Shown piece after piece: positions 1 to 11,122 of a DNA stretch of 64,000 nt (position 1 is its first letter; the number at the start of each line of letters is the position of its first letter). The stretch covers positions 67,650,891 to 67,714,890 of the forward strand of contig NC_134398.1 of NCBI RefSeq assembly GCF_050003625.1, read 5' to 3'. A model generated the notes under the pieces. The model did not search any database. It was not told the origin of the DNA and was given only the letters and a program-made list of their open reading frames with translations. The DNA is from Haematobia irritans (lineage: Eukaryota > Arthropoda > Insecta > Diptera > Muscidae). Made by a program: the position numbers and the translations under genes.

Positions 1-1030
1 TGGTGATGGGGGTATAATAAGTTTGTCATTCCATTTGTAACACATCGATATATCGATTTCCGACTATATAAAGTATATATATATTCTTGATCAGGGAGAA
101 ATTCTAATACGATATAACCATGTTCGTCTGTCTGTCTGGATGTCTGTTGTAATCACGCTACAGCCTTCAATAATAAAGCTATCTTGCTAAATTTTTGCAC
201 AAATTCGTTTTTTATCTCCAAGCAAGTTCTATCTTCGAACTAGGTCCCTGTTTTGGTATAGCCCCCATATAAACCAACCCCCCGATTTGGGTCTTGGGCT
301 TCTAGAAACCTAATTTTCTATCAGATTTGCCTAAAATTCGAAATTTAGAGGTAGTTTAGAACTACAAATAGGTGTGTCGAAAATGGAGTGTATCGGTCCA
401 TGTTTTGGTATAGCCCCCATAGAGACCGATCTCCTGATTTTACTTCTTTGGCTTCTAGAAACCGTATTTTCAATCCGATTTTCCAGAAATTAGTAATCTA
501 AAGGTATGTTAGGACCACAAACATATGTGCCCAATATGGTGTGTATCGGTCTATAGTTTGCTAGAGCTCCCTATAGCCCGATCTCCCGATTTTACTTCTT
601 GAGCTTCTAGGAACCGTAGTTTTTATTCAATTTGCTTCAAATTAGAAATCTAGAGGTTTTTGGGGACCATAAATAGGTATCGGTATAGATTTTGATATAT
701 CCTCCTTATAAACCCGCCCTCCGATTTGGGTCTATATTCTGTAGGTTTTTCAGAACCACAACTATGTGTGCAGTTTTTTTTTTTTTTTTTGTATCGGTGC
801 ATATTTGATTTAACTCCTTGGGCTTATATAAACCGTAGTTTTTATCCGATTTGCCTGAAATTGTAACGGATTTAGTTTTTATTGATCCATTTGGTAAGAC
901 CTCCACATAGACCCATTTCACTTCTTGACGGTATAGAAGGCGCACTGATCATGAAAGGTGCTTGAAACTGAAAGTAAATTTTCCAAATCTATAGATTTTA
1001 GATTTAAAATCAGGGCATTATTTAATCATT
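1..1030 (+). mobile_element. Truncated Helentron/DINE-1-like element, family A
   Basis: The window opens inside the 5' end of a non-autonomous Helentron-like (DINE-1/mini-me type) element. In order it has GGGGGTATAATAAGTTTGTC, a TATATA tract, the short core TTCTTGATCAGGGAGAAATT, a GTCTGTCTG microsatellite near 125-146, and then degenerate copies of the ~153-bp unit (TTTTGGTATAGCCCCCATA). It is collinear with the complete copy at 1538-3921 as far as the AGATTT/AAATCA block near 1000-1020. The 3' hairpin end is absent, so the copy is 3'-truncated or too decayed to follow. Short open frames inside it are not considered genes. Confidence 0.75.
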
Positions 1031-1490
1031 CCTATATATTATCATTCTATACATTATCAAGTAACCCGCTATATATTATCAAATAACACGCTACGCCGAA
1101 GAGTTTTCAAAGGTGACTGTTATATTTGATTTAATCGGATTTGATCCAATTCAGTTCAGATTTAGCCTCCATATTTGCTTAAACTTCTTTCGGTGATGAT
1201 TTCCACATATTGTAGTCATATCCAATAGACTGTAATGCCAGACTTTCTATAAAATGGTTGGTTGCGTAAATGAGGACCGATTTGGCCAATTAATACCTCA
1301 CAACCCACAATTGACTACCAATCTTGGCGAGATCTAGCCAATATCCTTTTAAAATCGACATCGCTAAGCAGCAAACATTGTAAAAATGCCACAAATTATC
1401 CTATACTTCTAAAACATATGTATCATCCGATAAATCATAAATTCACTTTAGTGTAGTTGTATAAAACAGGCTCTAGTTTTATATATCTTA
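1031..1490. other. Degraded sequence, no gene seen
   Basis: AT-rich sequence between two transposons. Weak similarity to the Helentron repeat unit (for example TTTAGCCTCCATATTTGCTT near 1155) suggests a further decayed part of the preceding element. No coding signal was found. Confidence 0.4.
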
Positions 1491-1571
1491 TACACTCTAA
1501 AAAAAAGTAAACTCTCTATTTCACTAAAGCCAATTTATTATACCCGCCACCATAGAATGGTGACCCCCGTC

Positions 1572-1629
1572 ACAAACGGAATGACAAACTTATTATACCC
1601 CCGTATAATAAGTTTGTCATTCCGTTTGT
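1572..1629. repeat. Perfect 27-bp inverted repeat in a Helentron 5' end
   Basis: Arms 1572-1598 and 1603-1629 are exact reverse complements (inner end TTATTATAC/GTATAATAA) around a CCCC loop. The arms are two opposed copies of the element's 5' conserved block (GTTTGTCATTCCGTTTGT), which implies a head-to-head partial duplication at the 5' terminus. Confidence 0.9.
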
Positions 1630-1710
1630 AACACATCGAAATATCGATTTCCGACTATATAAAGTATATATATTCTTGATCAGGGAGAAATTCTAAGACG
1701 ATATAACGAT

Positions 1711-1744
1711 GTCCGTCTGTCCGTCTGTCTGTCTGTCTGTCTGT
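1711..1744 (+). repeat. (GTCY)n microsatellite
   Basis: GTCCGTCTGTCCGTCTGTCT and continuation, directly after the conserved core. A GTCY tract at this position is the signature of dipteran mini-me/DINE-1 elements. Confidence 0.9.
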
Positions 1745-1849
1745 TGTAATCACGCTACAGTCTTCAATAATGAAGCAATCGTGCTGAAATTTTGCACAAA
1801 CTCGTCTTTTGTCTGCAGGCAGGTCAAGTTCGAAGATGGGCTATATCGG

Positions 1850-3450
1850 TCCAGGTTTTGATATAGTCCCCATATAAACCGACCTCCCGATTTGGGGTCT
1901 TGGGCTTATAGAAATCGTAGCTTTTATCCAATTTGCCTGAAATTGGAAATCTAGAGGTATTGTAGGACCACAAATACGTGTGCCAAAAATTGTGAGTATC
2001 GATCCATGTTTTGGTATAGCCCCCATATAAACCGATCTCCCGATTTTACTTGTTGGGCTTATAGAAACCGCAGTTTTTATCCAATTTGCCTGAAATTTGA
2101 AATCTAGAGGTACTTTATGACCATAAAGAGGGGTGCCAAAAATGGTGAGTATCGGTCCATGTTTTGGTATAGCCCCCATATAGACCGATCTCCCGATTTT
2201 ATTTCTTGGGCTTATAGAAACCGCAGTTTTTATCCAATTTGCCTGAAATTTGAAATCTAGAGGTATTTTATGACCATAAAGAGGTGTGCCAAAACTGGTG
2301 AGTATCGGTCCATATTTTCGTATAGCCCCCATATAGACCGATCTCCCGATTTTACTTCTTGGGCTTATAGAAACCGCAATTTTTATTCAATTTATCTGAA
2401 ATTGGAAATCTAGAGGTATTGTAGGACCACAAATACGTGTACCAAAAATTGTGAGTATCGATCCATATTTTGGTATAGCCCCCATATAGACCGATCTCCC
2501 GATTTTACTTCTTGGGCTTATAGAAATCGTAGTTTTTATCCAATTTGCCTGAAATTTGAAATCTAGAGATATTTTATGACCATAAAGAGGTGTGCCAAAA
2601 CTGGTGAGTATCGGTCCATATTTTGGTATAGCCCCCATATAGACCGATCTCCCGATTTTACTTCTTGGGCTTATAGAAAGCGCAGTTTTTATCCAATTTA
2701 TCTGAATTTGGAAATCAAAAGGTACTTTAAAACCGTAAAGAGGTGTGCCAAAAATGGTGAGGATCGGTCTATGTTTTGGTATGGTGCCCATATAAAACGA
2801 CCTCCCGATTTGGGGTCTTGGGCTTATAGAAACCGTAGTTTATATCCAATTTGCCTGAAATTGGAAATCTAGATGTATTTTAGGAACATAAATAGGTGTG
2901 CCGAAAATGATGAGTAACTGGTGAGTATCGGTCCATATTTTCGTATAGCCCCCATATAGACCGATCTCCCGATTTTACTTCTTGGGCTTATAGAAACCGC
3001 AATTTTTATTCAATTTATCTGAAATTGGAAATCTAGAGGTATTGTAGGACCACAAATACGTGTACCAAAAATTGTGAGTATCGATCCATATTTTGGTATA
3101 GCCCCCATATAGACCGATCTCCCGATTTTACTTCTTGGGCTTATAGAAATCGTAGTTTTTATCCAATTTGCCTGAAATTTGAAATCTAGAGATATTTTAT
3201 GACCATAAAGAGGTGTGCCAAAACTGGTGAGTATCGGTCCACATTTTGGTATAGCCCCCATATAGACCAATTTCCCGATTTTACTTCTTGGGCTTCTAGA
3301 ATCCAAAATTTTTATCCAATTTGCCTGAAATTGGAAATCTAGAAGTATTTTCGGGCCATAAAGAGGTGTGCCGAAAACGGTGAGTATCGGTCCATATTTT
3401 AGTATAGCCCCCATAAGAACGATTTCCACACTTGGGTTTCTAGAAACCGT
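1850..3450 (+). repeat. ~153-bp minisatellite array inside the Helentron
   Basis: ATCTCCCGAT recurs at 2035, 2188 and 2341, giving a 153-bp period. About ten units, variably diverged, share GGTATAGCCCCCATATA and TCCAATTTGCCTGAAAT(T/TT)G. Long open frames on the minus strand here are a by-product of a period divisible by three and show no gene-like features. Confidence 0.9.
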
Positions 3451-3882
3451 AGTTTTTATCTGATTTGCCTGAAATTCTAAATATTCTGGTATTTGAGGCT
3501 CACAAAAACGTGTATCGGATTAAGTTTTTATCGGTCCATTTGGTAATGCCTCCATATAGACCGACTTCACTTCTTGAGGGTGTAGAAGGCCAACTCATCA
3601 TGAAAATTGCTTGATGCAAAATTTCCAAATTTTACTTCTCGGGAGCAAATCTACAGATTTAAGATTTCAAATCAAGACGTTATTTTATAATTTTCTTGCA
3701 CACTTACAAGAGATGTTAATAATTCCTCTAAAACTCAAACAAAAATGGTTCTTATAAATCCAGAATCTGATATAGTCCTCATAGGTGAAATCTTTAAATT
3801 TATATTCCGGAAGTGTCCTCAAGCCCTCCTGAAATTTCAAAGGAAACCCTAATATTTGGTTCATGGTGGTGGGTATTTAAGA

Positions 3883-3897
3883 TTCGGCCCGGCCGAA
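3883..3897 (+). other. Helentron 3' subterminal hairpin
   Basis: TTCGGCC-C-GGCCGAA, a 7-bp stem with a one-base spacer, 24 bases before the element's 3' end at ACTTGTTTT. Hairpins in this position mark the end of Helitron-like elements. The same stem is present in the other two complete copies (32034-32048 and 63769-63783). Confidence 0.8.
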
Positions 3898-4484
3898 CTT
3901 ACTGCTGTATATACTTGTTTTACTTTATTTTAGTTCATGGAATTATTATGTTTAGAGAAAGTTTTCTTTACTTTAATAATTTTTTGTGTACGTAAGTTAC
4001 ATTAACTAAACCCGAGGAAAAAAATATACTCAAATGAAGCATAAAGATTAACTAAGCATAAAGATTAACACAAAATAGTTCAGAATTTCTTTGAATTTGT
4101 AAATTTTACCAAAAATTCGTCCGTCATGAACATCGTATGTCACCAAAGACATTCCTGCAATTTTGAACTCTAAGTTTTTCCTTCAAACTACAAAATTTTC
4201 TTTAACAAGTGAAAAAACTTAGTTATGTCTAATAAATTTTCTTGAATTTGTCGAAAAATATGTACTTATTTTTATGACATGGGCGTGATGCTAACGTGTG
4301 TAATACTGTGTAATTAAAATTTTCTAAAATTAATCGAAAGTTTTCTTCCTGGTGGGTTCACTGTTTTGTTCAGTGTATTTGTGTTTCCTCCCAGGGCATT
4401 GTATATTAGAATATAACACTTTAAATAGCTCCAAACAAAATTTAAGGAGTTGAGATTATAATTAAAAAATTGGTTGGTGTACAT

Positions 4485-4575
4485 AGCAGGGCTGTGGAGT
4501 CGAGTCAATTTTGCTCGACTCCGGCATAGTAGTGAAGGGCATAATATAGTCGGCCCCGCTCGATTTTAGACTTTA
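4485..4575 (+). repeat. Degenerate dispersed repeat with AGTCGGCCCCGC hairpin end
   Basis: Contains GAGTCGAG...CTCGACTC arms (4498-4521) and then GGGCATAATATAGTCGGCCCCGCTCGA. It resembles a decayed Helentron-type 3' end; the related, better preserved hairpin is at 37893-37930. Confidence 0.4.
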
Positions 4576-5984
4576 CTAATTTTTTGCATTACATTTTTTT
4601 GCCCTGTAGAAAGACTTTAAAATCTATTGCACCTTCACTTAGCCATTTACGATAGATTCGTTTCGTGCGAAGCGAAGCGAAACGTTTTGTTCTATTGACA
4701 AAATGTTGATGTTGAATTCAAATGTAATAAAGGTTGTCGACGTTATTCCATTGAAAATCATTGAGTTTGTTCATTACCTGCCTTTTTGTTCCCAATATAG
4801 CTACAATTAGCTGTATATAAGATTTATGGAAAATCGGAAATTTGTAATATAAAAAAAATGATTTACTCATATTGATTTAATTTAAATCGCGTATATTGTA
4901 TATGTTTATCATTTACAAAAGAATTCAATTAAATTTCATGAAATCATGAAGCAGCTGTTGACACCTTTCACCATTCCTTAGGCAACAGACCACTAAAAGT
5001 AAATGGTATGAAAACTAAGTGTACATCACTGGTCGGAGCAATCATTGTCCCAATACAGGTAAGTATACAAAAACTCCCGGTGCAACCAACCAACCAATCT
5101 CAATCATCAAGATGGAATAAACGAACATAATTTATTTAATCTCATTGGAAATACATGAAATAGCGCCTTCGGACAAACGACCATAAAAATGTTGACATAA
5201 ATTCAATTTGATTTATGATTGCATTTAAAACGCAATAAATGCACTAAACAGGAACAGCACTAGCACCAGCAACAAGAGCGGCAAATGCGTCAAGACAACA
5301 GCCAGCAACATCTCAACGGCAAGACAACGCCTTTGGATATGTAACGAAAATACGTGGAGTAGATTAAATGCCTTCCAAAAATAAGAATAACTGCAGACAG
5401 CGAGCTAAAGCGGGGAGCTCATGTTGTCCGCTGTACAACAATACGGTGGAAGGAATGAAGATATGAGAACGATAGTCTTTGACCAGGTTAAAAAAAAAAA
5501 ACACCAACAAAAACAACTAAGAGGAAACCTCAAGCAATGTACAATGAACGACAGACGGAAGGACGATGAATGGTTGGATAAAAGTGCTGTCATGTAAGGA
5601 CTTAATGCACAATTTTTGGACAGTTCTCTGGTCATACAAATACACCAATAGGGCCGGAAAGCTATAAAACATTTTTCTGCCAAGTCGTGTGTAATGTTGC
5701 AGTTGCCTGGCAATTGGAAAGTACCAATCTTCGTGCAGCAGTAGAGAATGTGAGAATGGTGCACAGTGTACATGAAGTGCAAAAAGTTTACTGGTATTTG
5801 GCACAACTGTACACAGAACGAAAAATTAATTTTATTTGATAGAAAAATATGAAGGGCCGAATGAAATATTATTAAATTTTCCTGCAATAAAACTTTTTAA
5901 AGATTCAACTTCCACATTTGTTTTATAGAAAATATTTTCTGATTTGAACTGACAAAAAATCTAATATTTAATACAAATATCGTA
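4576..5984. other. Unique-looking intergenic sequence, no gene recognised
   Basis: No repeat partner elsewhere in the window was noticed. It includes CAG/CAA-rich sequence at about 5245-5325. A 160-codon open frame on the minus strand (5887 to 5405) is Cys/Phe/His/Leu-rich with no recognisable domain and is not called as a gene. Confidence 0.4.
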
Positions 5985-6289
5985 CACGCAAAAAAATAAT
6001 TCTTTCCTCCCAAACGAACTTTTAGACAAACAAAGATCGTTTCTCATTTGCTTTTCGCTGTAAGGAAGTGTATTTGGAAGAAAAGTATATACTTTTTGTG
6101 ATAAACGTTTATTCTTTTCCAGGATGTAAAAACAATTTCATAAAGACTAACTCAAAAAACAATCTTTTCTGGCTAATTGCATTTTCCTTCACATATTTCT
6201 CACTTCCACTAGGTTTTTTAGTTCTTAGCACCTTTTTCTGTAATACAAACAATGTAGAAGAAATTATACGATTTTATAAATTATTTTTT

Positions 6290-6372
6290 TACCTGTCGCC
6301 TGGACTGAGAATCGAACCGCGGACCATGCACTTTGTAAGCCAACACACTAACCACTGAGCTATGTACCTGTT
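6290..6372 (-). repeat. tRNA-like segment (Pol III A/B boxes) in element C
   Basis: Read on the minus strand it has an A-box-like TAGCTCAGTGGTTAG and a B box GGTTCGATTCTC with tRNA-like spacing. No intact acceptor stem can be folded by eye, so it is a tRNA-derived or SINE-head sequence, not a called tRNA gene. A matching segment lies at the same place in copy 2 (50140-50213). Confidence 0.6.
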
Positions 6373-6464
6373 ATGGTCATCAATAGATAATTATCCATAT
6401 AAGTTATATTTATATAGCATAGCTTGCGAACCGAATAAACAAAGTTTATTTAACAGAAACAAAC

Positions 6465-6496
6465 ATTTTGTGGGTTCGATCCCTGCTTCGACCAAA
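6465..6496 (+). repeat. Second tRNA-like remnant, B box only
   Basis: GGGTTCGATCCCTGCTTCGACC matches the 3' half of the SINE/tRNA head. The A-box half seen at 50318-50390 in copy 2 is missing here. Confidence 0.55.
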
Positions 6497-6747
6497 GTTT
6501 TTTTTTTTACATATATTCCAGATATGTTCGGAAGATTCCGAAAAAATGTTCAACATTACATTGTACTATATTAAATTCTGAACTGTTAAATGTGTCTTAT
6601 TAAAGATCTAAAGTCAGAGAAGAACAGTGCTGATATAAACGAAATGGACTGTGTTGTTGTTTCAAAAATAACTTTTTTTATTGAAAAAATAAAAATTTTG
6701 TAACAAACGAATGTTTTTTGGTGATAAAAGTTTAAAATTTTCGAAAT

Positions 6748-6893
6748 TTTAACAAAAGAAAAACATTTTCGGTACACGTTTTCCAAACATGATTGTCACA
6801 ATCATATTCGAAGAGCAAAACTCTAACAAAAGAAAAACATTTGCGGTACACGTTTTCCAAACATGATTGTCACAATCATATTCGAAGAGCAAA
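6748..6893 (+). repeat. ~73-bp tandem duplication at a C/X element junction
   Basis: The block AACAAAAGAAAAACATTT(T/G)CGG through TTCGAAGAGCAAAA occurs twice in tandem (about 6750-6822 and 6823-6893). It spans C-type sequence (GTACACGTTTTCCAAA) and X-type sequence (CATGATTGTCACAATCATAT), so the junction between the two elements was duplicated. Confidence 0.8.
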
Positions 6894-7323
6894 ATAATAT
6901 GATAGGATGCATTATGGAAAACTCTGAACAAAAAAACAGGTCCAATTTTCAATTACACTTCCCTTTTTTATGCTTACATAAAATTACGTGCCACTTATAA
7001 ATAAATAAATTAACACAAAATACAGTACTTGCATATCCTCCGTCCATTCCAAGCAACAATCAACACACGACTGGCGCGCAAATTGAAAATCGTGTGTACC
7101 TCAATGTTTTTATAAAATTCTCAATGTTTTTCTTTTCGCTGCAAACAAGTTAAAAAATTCAATGGTCACGAAAAAATGTACATAGTCTTTATGACCATTT
7201 AATGGCTCCTGACATGTCTATACGTAACCTATAAAAATATGTTTTTCCCTGCAAAAAAAGTAAAAAAATTTAATGGTCAGGTGGATGCGGCAACCGTGTC
7301 CAAACATGATTTTTCTGTGCGTG
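6780..7323 (-). mobile_element. Internally deleted copy of TIR element X (copy 1)
   Basis: Carries X landmarks in the order seen at 41804-42895: GATTGTCACAATCATATTCG, CACGACTGGCGCGCAAATTG, GGTTACGTATAGACATG in inverted form, GGATGCGGCAACCGTGTCC, and the end TTTTTCTGTGCGTG followed by TA. It is about half the full length because of internal deletion. No coding content. Confidence 0.7.
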
Positions 7324-8440
7324 TAGGCACTTTATCACTTACAAAACCGATAAAGAAATCCACTATTCAACTATTATGTAGTAGTAGATTTGTAAGTTTA
7401 ATATCGATTATAAAATTTTGACAAAAATATCGTAAGCGATTTATCTACATCGAGTTTGATATAAAATAATTCCATTATTTGATAAAATACGGTATTTGTG
7501 ATTTTCCCTGGCCTTAAATCGATAAAAAAAACTGCTTTGCGATAAAGATGGTGTAAGCTTTTTATCCATGTTTTCTTTATTGTAATTAATGAATATCTCA
7601 GCCATTTGATAAAAATATCAACAAAATATTTTCAACAAAAAAATGTGGTTGAAATAAAAGATACCTTTACCTAATATTTTATTTTTTTTTTATAAATAGT
7701 TTAAAACATTAAAGAAATAAACACTTATATATTGCATATATAATTTTTGACTCAAACCCCGTTTCATACCAAATTCAAATCGACGGCAGCTGGGTGTTTT
7801 AACTCACAAGCAATTACAATCTGTAAATAATATTAACAATTGTAAGATATTGATAATAATGATAGTAACAATTCTAGCTGCACAATAAATACTGAATGAA
7901 ATGAACACCTAATTCTTACTTCTTAAATTTCGCTAAATTAAAACGGCGTATTCGCTGTTTAAATGTTACGATAAGAATTATTAATAAATTGATGGATATA
8001 ATAGAATATTTCTCGATGCTCCCACACATACGATATTTTAGCAATTGGTGGATTTTTTGTCGATCAACTAATTGATACAATCACAACAAAGTTTATCAAT
8101 AAAATCCTCGTACATTTGGACATTGATATCTCAACTTTTTTTTTAAGAAAGTATTTTCAAAAATTATTGGTAAAATATCCCAACCTTTTTGTCAAATACA
8201 AAATCTATAAAGATCTAAAAATTCAAATAACTTTATAAAATGTTAAACAATTTTCTTAATAAATATTTTTGCCAATATTTAACAAGGCGTATTTTTGTTC
8301 TGTGTATAGCTTCGCACATTTTCATAAAATTCTACAGCATGTGCCATTTTAATGTATACATTTTGAAGTGCAATGCTTAGCATGCCCGCTTTGTACAATG
8401 AAAGAAGAGTTTTATTTACCGAGGAAGAAAAAACATAATT
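7324..8440. other. AT-rich sequence, nothing recognised
   Basis: No open frame of note and no repeat partner found in the window. Confidence 0.4.
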
Positions 8441-9230
<790 letters not shown>

Positions 9231-10190
9231 TACATACATAGCTTCGTACCATTCCCCCTACCCTATATATCCCGATTTTTTACCCATATGACCACGTAAT
9301 ACTAAGGTATATCCATTTAACTATATATCGTTTTATTTGGGGTCCGTCATCTACGTACCGTTTACTTCTGGGACATGTCCTCAAACAGAACGGTTTGTAT
9401 ACATAAATTAAAGGTTGCCAGATCTTAACGGAATTTGAACGCGTCGTCCATTCGGCTTTGGCTTCCGTTTGTGTTTTCTTTGTCATAAAAACCAATATTT
9501 GGCTGAAATGTGGCAGTGTTTAAACATTTCTAATAACAAATTGTGCATCAACGATACATGAAAATGTGGTTCATTTTTATTTTGTCCATTGGGATATTAA
9601 CAACGGAAAAAATGTGTCTGACAGATTAAAGTAAAACTTTGAACAAGCAACTTACACAATATAAAGGACATATAATTCAGGACAAATAAAGAAATTTTAA
9701 TTGAAAAAGCATATATTGCGCCAAAATTTGAACAATCATTAAATAAGATTGTTTTTTCGAAAATACAATAATTTTCCGTCGGCACCATACTTAGGTGGCC
9801 AACCCAAACCTAGTACCAAGATTAAAAAAAGAAATAAAACAGTAAAAAGGAATAAGTAATGCTTTATTCCTAAAGATTCGAGTTTTGCCGCTAAAAGCAA
9901 AAATAATTCTGTAAAAGCAGAATAACATTAGAAGTTTTTAGCTAATTTTCTTATAGCATGGTGGGGAGTGACCCAAAGTAAGAATTGAAGATGTTTACTT
10001 TCATTAAAATAAATTATTGAAGAAAAGTAACCCTGAAAACATTGCTATTTTAGCACGATAATGCCAACTTAACAATACAATACCACCATTCGTCACCATC
10101 TCGTCACCATCCATTAAACCTCTGCGCAAAATAATTAAAAACGAAAATATTCATCAAATTAGCTTAGCTCACGGCTTTTTACTGTTCAGT
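9231..10190. other. Intergenic sequence with a dispersed-repeat fragment
   Basis: About 9868-10060 (GAGTTTTGCCGCTAAAAGC, ATTATTGAAGAAAAGTAA, CTATTTTAGCA) matches the inside of the hAT-type element at 58605-59504 (about 59130-59315). The rest is unrecognised, and no gene is seen. Confidence 0.5.
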
Positions 10191-10320
10191 TTTTGTTTGT
10201 TAGTCTGGGCACTAAAAAATGTGCACAATTGGTCTTAACTTTTGTAAAAAATGAAGCCACTTTTCGAAACAATGATAAAATATTTGAATTTTCAACAATC
10301 GATATCTCGAAAACTAAGCA

Positions 10321-11122
10321 CACTGTTAGAAAAATATGTTTTTCATATGTTCCGATATAAACAAAATGTGTTTCGGGCACAATTTTTAAACACAATATAT
10401 TTAAGTGCAAACATGTAATGTTCCTAAACTAACACAAAATGTTTGGGACACATATGTTAATATGTTAGAATATATTATGTTTGGGGCATGAATGTTTCAT
10501 AAAAATAATATGTGTGAATGTATACATATATAAATTTACAAATTTCGAGTAAACATATATATGTTGTGATACTTTATTCAGAGAGCGACAGAGAGAGAGA
10601 GAGAGAGAGAGTTAGTATAGAGAAAGAAATAGAGATGGAAACCGGGAGGGTTGAATAAAAAGATATCAACATAACACAGCGAGAATGAAATGAGAGCAAT
10701 TTCTGTGAAACCGCTTGTATGTAGTTTCGGAAAACTGTTTCATGATAAGGCCAAAAATGTGATATGCTTAAGTCTAAATATTATTTAATTTGAATATTAG
10801 AATGAGTATTCGGAATAAAGAGAATAGACATTCGGAACCAAGAGAATAGACATTTGAAAAACACAGCATATTTGTATTACAGAAAAAGATGCGAAGAACT
10901 CAAAAATTTCGTGGAAGTGAAAATTATCTGAGGAAATGAGCACAATCTTCTTTGAGGAATTCTCTCAAGCATATACTATTTTTGGATTCAAAATGCCTCC
11001 AAACATATAATATGCTCACATAAAACAAACATATTAATGTTTCGGCAGTATCCAATAATATATGTGCTTCCTGCAAAATATGTTTGGAACATATGTTAGA
11101 GAAGCGATTTTTTTTGAGGGTG
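10321..11122 (+). mobile_element. TIR element Z (copy 1) inserted in the satellite
   Basis: 802 bp, starting CACTGTTAGAAAAATATG and ending TTTTTTTTGAGGGTG, flanked by CA on both sides. Subterminal TATGTTCC/GGAACATA blocks are inverted. It contains a (GA)n run (about 10580-10612). It is nearly identical to Z copy 2 in the opposite orientation. An open frame on the minus strand shared by both copies has no recognised domain and extends into satellite, so it is not called. Confidence 0.85.

Larger units (their letters stand above)
1538..3921 (+). mobile_element. Complete non-autonomous Helentron/DINE-1-like element, family A
   Basis: A 2384-bp element starting TTATACCCGCCACCATAG and ending TATATACTTGTTTT. 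It carries the TA-rich/core/(GTCY)n block, a tandem array of ~153-bp units and a 3' subterminal hairpin. It lies between CCAATTTA and ACTTTATTTTAG. The uninterrupted site at about 44655 reads CCAATTTAACTTTATTTTAG, so both boundaries are supported and no target duplication is evident, as expected of Helitron-type transposition. No Rep/helicase frame is present, so it would depend on an autonomous partner. Confidence 0.85.
1491..4377. mobile_element. TIR element R (copy 1), split by a Helentron
   Basis: The left end TACACTCTAAAAAAAAGTAA and the right end GGTTCACTGTTTTGTTCAGTGTA (4355-4377) form imperfect terminal inverted repeats, with TA at each outer edge. After removing the Helentron (1538-3921), about 0.5 kb remains. 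That sequence matches copies at 44618-44750 and 53433-53715, sharing CACTAAAGCCAATTTA and TTAGTTC(A/G)TGGAATTATTATG. It has no coding capacity, so it is best called a MITE. TA flanks and CACT ends suggest a Tc1/mariner-like origin, but other families here with CAC ends use non-TA duplications. Confidence 0.65.
5985..6790. mobile_element. TIR element C (copy 1), 3' end rearranged
   Basis: Starts CACGCAAAAAAATAATTCTT after a TA dinucleotide and is collinear with the copy at 49825-50720. Its right end is not a clean TIR. The sequence runs through GGTACACGTTTTCCAAACAT into element X sequence and is duplicated there. It carries a minus-strand tRNA-like segment and a plus-strand B-box remnant. Confidence 0.7.

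Noticed and set aside
1841..3429. Long minus-strand open frames with repeated YMGAIPKYGPIL blocks
   Set aside because: They follow the 153-bp minisatellite (divisible by three). The same frame is open or closed unit by unit, with no start, domain or conserved boundary.
5405..5887. 160-codon minus-strand open frame
   Set aside because: Phe/Cys/His-rich with no domain, signal or neighbour support; overlapping frames are also open, as expected by chance in this composition.
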